DNA from: Candidatus Omnitrophota bacterium
GTDB lineage: Bacteria > Omnitrophota > Gorgyraeia > JABMRN01
Direction: 5' to 3'
DNA length: 18,449 nucleotides
Assembly (NCBI GenBank): GCA_013202515.1
Contig: JABMRN010000350.1
Span: 1-18,449 of the forward strand
In this document: positions 15,142 through 18,449 of the stretch, piece after piece
How the letters are laid out: every line of letters begins with the position of its first letter
How positions within the stretch are numbered: the stretch's first letter is position 1
The notes under the pieces: model-generated
What the model was told of the DNA's origin: nothing
The model's database searches: none
Seen by the model: the letters and a program-made list of their open reading frames with translations, nothing else
Made by a program: the position numbers and the translations under genes

Positions 15142-16436
15142 ATCAGTTTACAGCGTTTAAATTGCCCCAGTAAATACATTGAACCGGTGACCAATATTAT
15201 ATCATTAACTCCACCTAAATCTTTAGAAATTTCATATGCCTCGGTAATACTGCGAGCGACTGTAGCTTTTCTATTACCGAGGTACCTTTTAAGGTATTCG
15301 GGGTTTTGGGAACGATCTATATCGGCTTTGGTTAAGACTATTTCGTCTGCTAGGGGGGCGAGTTCACCGCATATTCCCTTAATGTCCTTGTCCCGCGAAA
15401 CACCCAAAATAAGAATAAGCTTCTCATAATAAAAGTTTCTTTTTATTGTTTGCTTTAAAGCACGTGCGCTGGATGGGTTATGGGCACCGTCCAATATAAC
15501 ATAAGGACGCCTTTTGAGAATCTCGCACCTACAAGGCCATTCTACGTTATTAATCCCCCTTCTAACGGCGTCTTTCGGTATTTTATATCCTTTTGAAATT
15601 AAGATTTCTGAAATTCCTACAGCAACAGATGCATTTACCAGCTGATGCTCCCCCAAGAGAGGGAGATTTAGATTTTCATATTTGCCGAGACTTCCCTTTA
15701 CAGTAAATGTTTCTTTTTTATCAGAATATGAGGTGCTTCTATAGAGCAAATCTTTGCCCACCACAAAGAGTCCTGACGACAATCTTTTACACCTATCTCT
15801 TATAACTTTAAGTACTTCCTTTTTTTGCACAGCAGACACACAAGGCGTACCTTGTTTTATTATACCTGCCTTTTCTCCAGCTATTTTTCTTAAACTTCTG
15901 CCAAGTTCCCTGGTATGATCATAGCTAATGGATGTAATAGCACAAGCAAGCGGTTTGAGGATGTTCGTGGCATCTAGCCTCCCGCCCATTCCCGTTTCAA
16001 AAATTGCGAAATCTACATTTTTTCCTTTGAAATATTCAAACGCTAAAATGGTATAAATTTCAAAAAAAGATGGCCTAAATGTTGGGGCGATTTTTTTTAG
16101 TTTATTCTTGAGTTGTCCGCAAAGACTGACAAGATCATTTTTGCTTATATCTTTGCCGTTTAGTTTAATCCGCTCACGTAAATCAAGAATATGTGGAGAG
16201 GTGTAAAGACCCGTTTTAAATCCAGCCTCTTCAAGTATCCCGGAAAGTATACGTGAAACAGAGCCCTTGCCCTTTGTTCCGGCAATATGCACACTAGGAT
16301 AATCTTTTTGCGGATTTCCAAAAAGATCGGCCAACATTGTTATCCGTCTGAGATTAAAAAATCTTTGTTTAGAAACTGGGTTTTTCTCGTAATTAAAAAA
16401 AGAATCTAGATAGGCTATTGCTTCATTGTAGGTCAT
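15138..16436 (-). CDS. folC: Folylpolyglutamate synthase / dihydrofolate synthase
   Basis: FolC adds glutamate to dihydropteroate and/or folates in an ATP-dependent Mur-ligase-like reaction, retaining folates in the cell. The 432-residue protein shows the N-terminal ATP-binding loop VHIAGTKGKGSVSR (49-62), the folate-site stretch YTSPHILDLRERIKLNG, FETGMGGRLDATN, SYDHTRELG with EKAGIIK, and the C-terminal ligase domain with ILDGAHNPSSA. It starts 26 nt after purH with no visible Shine-Dalgarno sequence, and overlaps mnmE by 4 nt. Single FolC proteins can be bifunctional. Which activities this one has cannot be told by eye. Confidence 0.96.
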   Translation of the reverse strand: MTYNEAIAYLDSFFNYEKNPVSKQRFFNLRRITMLADLFGNPQKDYPSVHIAGTKGKGSVSRILSGILEEAGFKTGLYTSPHILDLRERIKLNGKDISKNDLVSLCGQLKNKLKKIAPTFRPSFFEIYTILAFEYFKGKNVDFAIFETGMGGRLDATNILKPLACAITSISYDHTRELGRSLRKIAGEKAGIIKQGTPCVSAVQKKEVLKVIRDRCKRLSSGLFVVGKDLLYRSTSYSDKKETFTVKGSLGKYENLNLPLLGEHQLVNASVAVGISEILISKGYKIPKDAVRRGINNVEWPCRCEILKRRPYVILDGAHNPSSARALKQTIKRNFYYEKLILILGVSRDKDIKGICGELAPLADEIVLTKADIDRSQNPEYLKRYLGNRKATVARSITEAYEISKDLGGVNDIILVTGSMYLLGQFKRCKLI

Positions 16437-16462
16437 TGTGGATATCGTATAGACTTTTTGGC

Positions 16463-18028
16463 TTAGTGTCTGAAATGGCGGGTGCCCGTAAAAACCATTA
16501 CCATGCCATACTTATCACAGGCCTCTATAACCTCTTTGTCCCTTATGGATCCTCCGGGCTGAATTATAGCCTTCACACCTGCAGAGTGGGCCTTTTGTAT
16601 GGCATCGGACTTTGGAAAAAAAGCATCGCTTGCAAGAACAGAACCACGGCACTTCGAACCTGCTTTACGCACAGCTACAATGACAGAATCGACGCGGGAC
16701 ATCTGACCTGCCCCTATGCCGACAGTCTTTGTATCTTTCGCCAAAACTATGGCATTACTTTTTACGTGCTTTACTGCCTTCCAGGCAAAAAGAAGTGACT
16801 TTAAATCTGACTTGGTCGGCTTTATTTTGGTAACAGTCCTGAGATCTTTTTCTGAAATCTGTTTAAGATCGGTATCCTGAACAAGGAAACCGCCGTCAAT
16901 TCTCCTAAAGCCTAAGCTATTGACATTTTTACTTTCGGGGCGAGATAATTCTATTAATCGTAAATTCTTTTTCCTCAGAAAAAGCTGCTTTGCTTTTTCG
17001 TCAAATGATGGTCCAACTATACACTCCACAAAGTCTGCAGCTTTTAGAATAGTCTCAGCCATTTCAACATCAATACATTCATTAAAGCCTACGACGCTTC
17101 CGAAAGCACTCAACTTATCGCATTCCAGTGCATCAATATATGCCTCTTTGAGTGTCTTGGCTGTAGCAATGCCACAGGGAGTTGTATGCTTTATAATAAC
17201 AGCGGCTGGTTCCTTGAACTCACTCACTGCTGATATAACAGCATCTAAATCCATTATGTTATTAAAGGAGAGCTCTTTACCCTGAAGTTGTCTTGAACCA
17301 ATTAAGCCAGCTCCTATAAAACGGCTATCTTTGTAAAAGGCAGCCTTTTGGTGTGGATTTTCACCATACCTCAAATCTTGAATTTTCTCTAGTTCAATCG
17401 TTACCTTATCAGGAAATCCCTCTTGGATTTTGTATGCTGACTTCTTCTTGCTCAGATATGTATGTATTGCATGATCATATGCGGAAGTACGTTCGAAAAC
17501 CTGAAGGGCAAGGTCTTTCAATGTCTTTTCGTTCAATGATCCTTTATTTCCTTTTAGCTCCTTTATCACCTTACCATATGCTGCCGGATCCATTACAACA
17601 GCAACCGATTTGTAATTCTTTGCAGCACTCCTAAGCATGGACGGCCCACCAATATCGATGTTCTCTATAGCCTCTTCAAGTGATACATTTTCTTTTGCAA
17701 CTGTTTTTTCAAAGGGATAGAGATTCACTACCACCATGTCTATCATGCCTATGCCATGCTCTTTTGCCTGCTTTTTATGGCTGTCATTACTCCTTACGGC
17801 GAGAAGTCCGCCGTGAATCTTGGGATGGAGGGTTTTGACACGACCGTTCATGATTTCCGGAAAACCCGTATATTCCGAAACGTCCACAACGGGAATACCA
17901 AACTCCTTTATCGCCCTTGCCGTTCCTCCAGTCGATAATATCTCAACGTCCAATTCATAAAGGATCAGAGCGAGCTCTTTCAGCCCTGTTTTGTCAGATA
18001 CGCTGATTAATGCACGTTTAATCTTCAT
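16463..18028 (-). CDS. purH: Bifunctional AICAR formyltransferase / IMP cyclohydrolase
   Basis: PurH carries out the last two steps of de novo purine synthesis: formylation of AICAR by 10-formyl-tetrahydrofolate, then ring closure to IMP. The 521-residue protein is full length. The N-terminal MGS-like cyclohydrolase domain (about 1-195) has SVSDKTGL, STGGTA and NGRVKTLHPKIHGG (61-74). The transformylase domain (about 200-521) has RYGENPHQ (220-227), the catalytic Lys280-His281 in KHTTPCG, and the closing QPGGSIRD and TGTRHFRH. It begins 3 nt after the nrdJ stop, with only an A-run before ATG, so coupling is likely. folC follows. Confidence 0.98.
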   Translation of the reverse strand: MKIKRALISVSDKTGLKELALILYELDVEILSTGGTARAIKEFGIPVVDVSEYTGFPEIMNGRVKTLHPKIHGGLLAVRSNDSHKKQAKEHGIGMIDMVVVNLYPFEKTVAKENVSLEEAIENIDIGGPSMLRSAAKNYKSVAVVMDPAAYGKVIKELKGNKGSLNEKTLKDLALQVFERTSAYDHAIHTYLSKKKSAYKIQEGFPDKVTIELEKIQDLRYGENPHQKAAFYKDSRFIGAGLIGSRQLQGKELSFNNIMDLDAVISAVSEFKEPAAVIIKHTTPCGIATAKTLKEAYIDALECDKLSAFGSVVGFNECIDVEMAETILKAADFVECIVGPSFDEKAKQLFLRKKNLRLIELSRPESKNVNSLGFRRIDGGFLVQDTDLKQISEKDLRTVTKIKPTKSDLKSLLFAWKAVKHVKSNAIVLAKDTKTVGIGAGQMSRVDSVIVAVRKAGSKCRGSVLASDAFFPKSDAIQKAHSAGVKAIIQPGGSIRDKEVIEACDKYGMVMVFTGTRHFRH

Positions 18029-18031
18029 TTT

Positions 18032-18449
18032 TTATCCACAGGTTGAATAACCGCAGGAATTGCAGACATTACATCCTTCAACTTGGTAAAGGGCTGCACC
18101 ACAATCCGGGCATACACCCACGATGTTTCTTAATTTCTTTTTTGTTGCTACGGAACCGGAATTGTCTTTTGAGATACCCGTATCGTCAGAGATTTTTTCC
18201 GGTGCCGGATTAGCTTTATCGTTTGAAGGTAACGACAAATCTTTTTTCTCCTTTGCCTTTATAAGCCTTTTCTCAACTACGCGGGCTATGGCATCACTAC
18301 AGGAAAATATTCGGCCTCCTTTTTCCCAACTCGGATTAGGACATCTTATACCTTTAAGCTGTTCGATTATTGAATTTATATCTATACCGCTTCTAAGCGC
18401 AAGCGACAAGAGTCTTCCTATGGCCTCTAGCTGGCTCATAGCGCAACCA
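18032..18449 (-). CDS. nrdJ: Vitamin B12-dependent (class II) ribonucleotide reductase, C-terminal part (5' end outside window)
   Basis: The open frame runs off the right edge (the codons before the internal Met read Gly-Cys-Ala), so the Met at 18439 is not the start. The visible part matches the TSCPD-type C-terminal region of NrdJ: EAIGRLLSLALRSGIDINSI, then EQLKGIRCPNP and IFSCSDAIARVVEKRL. A charged, low-complexity linker follows, then a Cys-rich zinc-ribbon-like tail (CPDCG, GCNVCNSCGYSTC) that ends in a Cys-Gly. In this family the terminal Cys residues shuttle electrons to the active site for making deoxyribonucleotides. purH follows after 3 nt. Confidence 0.9.
   Translation of the reverse strand, partial: GCAMSQLEAIGRLLSLALRSGIDINSIIEQLKGIRCPNPSWEKGGRIFSCSDAIARVVEKRLIKAKEKKDLSLPSNDKANPAPEKISDDTGISKDNSGSVATKKKLRNIVGVCPDCGAALYQVEGCNVCNSCGYSTCG

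Overview
The window looks like a densely packed chromosomal segment of a low-to-moderate GC, Gram-negative (diderm) bacterium from an uncultivated lineage. An Mla/MCE lipid transporter, an L,D-transpeptidase, a class II (B12-dependent) ribonucleotide reductase tail and ComEA/ComEC-type genes sit together. This mix and the codon style suggest Omnitrophota or a nearby candidate phylum, but that is an impression and not proof. Almost every gene lies on the minus strand, gaps are mostly under 50 bp, and no stretch over 300 bp lacks a gene.

Region 1 (1-4662): the tail of an IS481/IS3-like transposase and the putative right end of its element abut the 3' end of comEC. ComEC has its membrane domains but lacks the usual C-terminal metallo-beta-lactamase domain, and its last codons appear to be read from the IS end. 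Upstream on the same strand are comEA and leuS. Region 2 (4671-5657): two divergent tRNA genes share a 122-bp promoter region. tRNA-Ala(GGC) runs leftward, ending 8 nt before leuS. tRNA-Leu(CAA) runs rightward and is followed after 20 nt by a LAGLIDADG homing-endonuclease-like gene, the only complete plus-strand protein gene.

Region 3 (5666-11674) is the most interesting. In transcription order it reads accA, an RsbW/SpoIIAB-like kinase, a STAS protein with a phosphorylatable DSSGLA motif, mlaE, mlaF, mlaD and a CHASE2-membrane-PP2C (SpoIIE-type) phosphatase. A full partner-switching set (kinase, STAS switch, phosphatase) therefore brackets a lipid ABC transporter, with no sigma factor in sight. 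In E. coli the Mla transporter carries a STAS subunit, MlaB, bound to MlaF. The STAS protein here could be that subunit placed under phospho-control, giving a signal-gated lipid transporter.

Region 4 (11683-18449): a TPR-LysM-YkuD L,D-transpeptidase, a divergent-PAP2 (DUF212) membrane protein with its own strong and apparently leaderless promoter, folE, mnmE, folC, purH and the 3' end of nrdJ. FolE, FolC, PurH and MnmE all make, modify or use folate cofactors, so this block reads as a one-carbon cluster. Many internal genes lack a clear Shine-Dalgarno sequence and probably rely on translational coupling.
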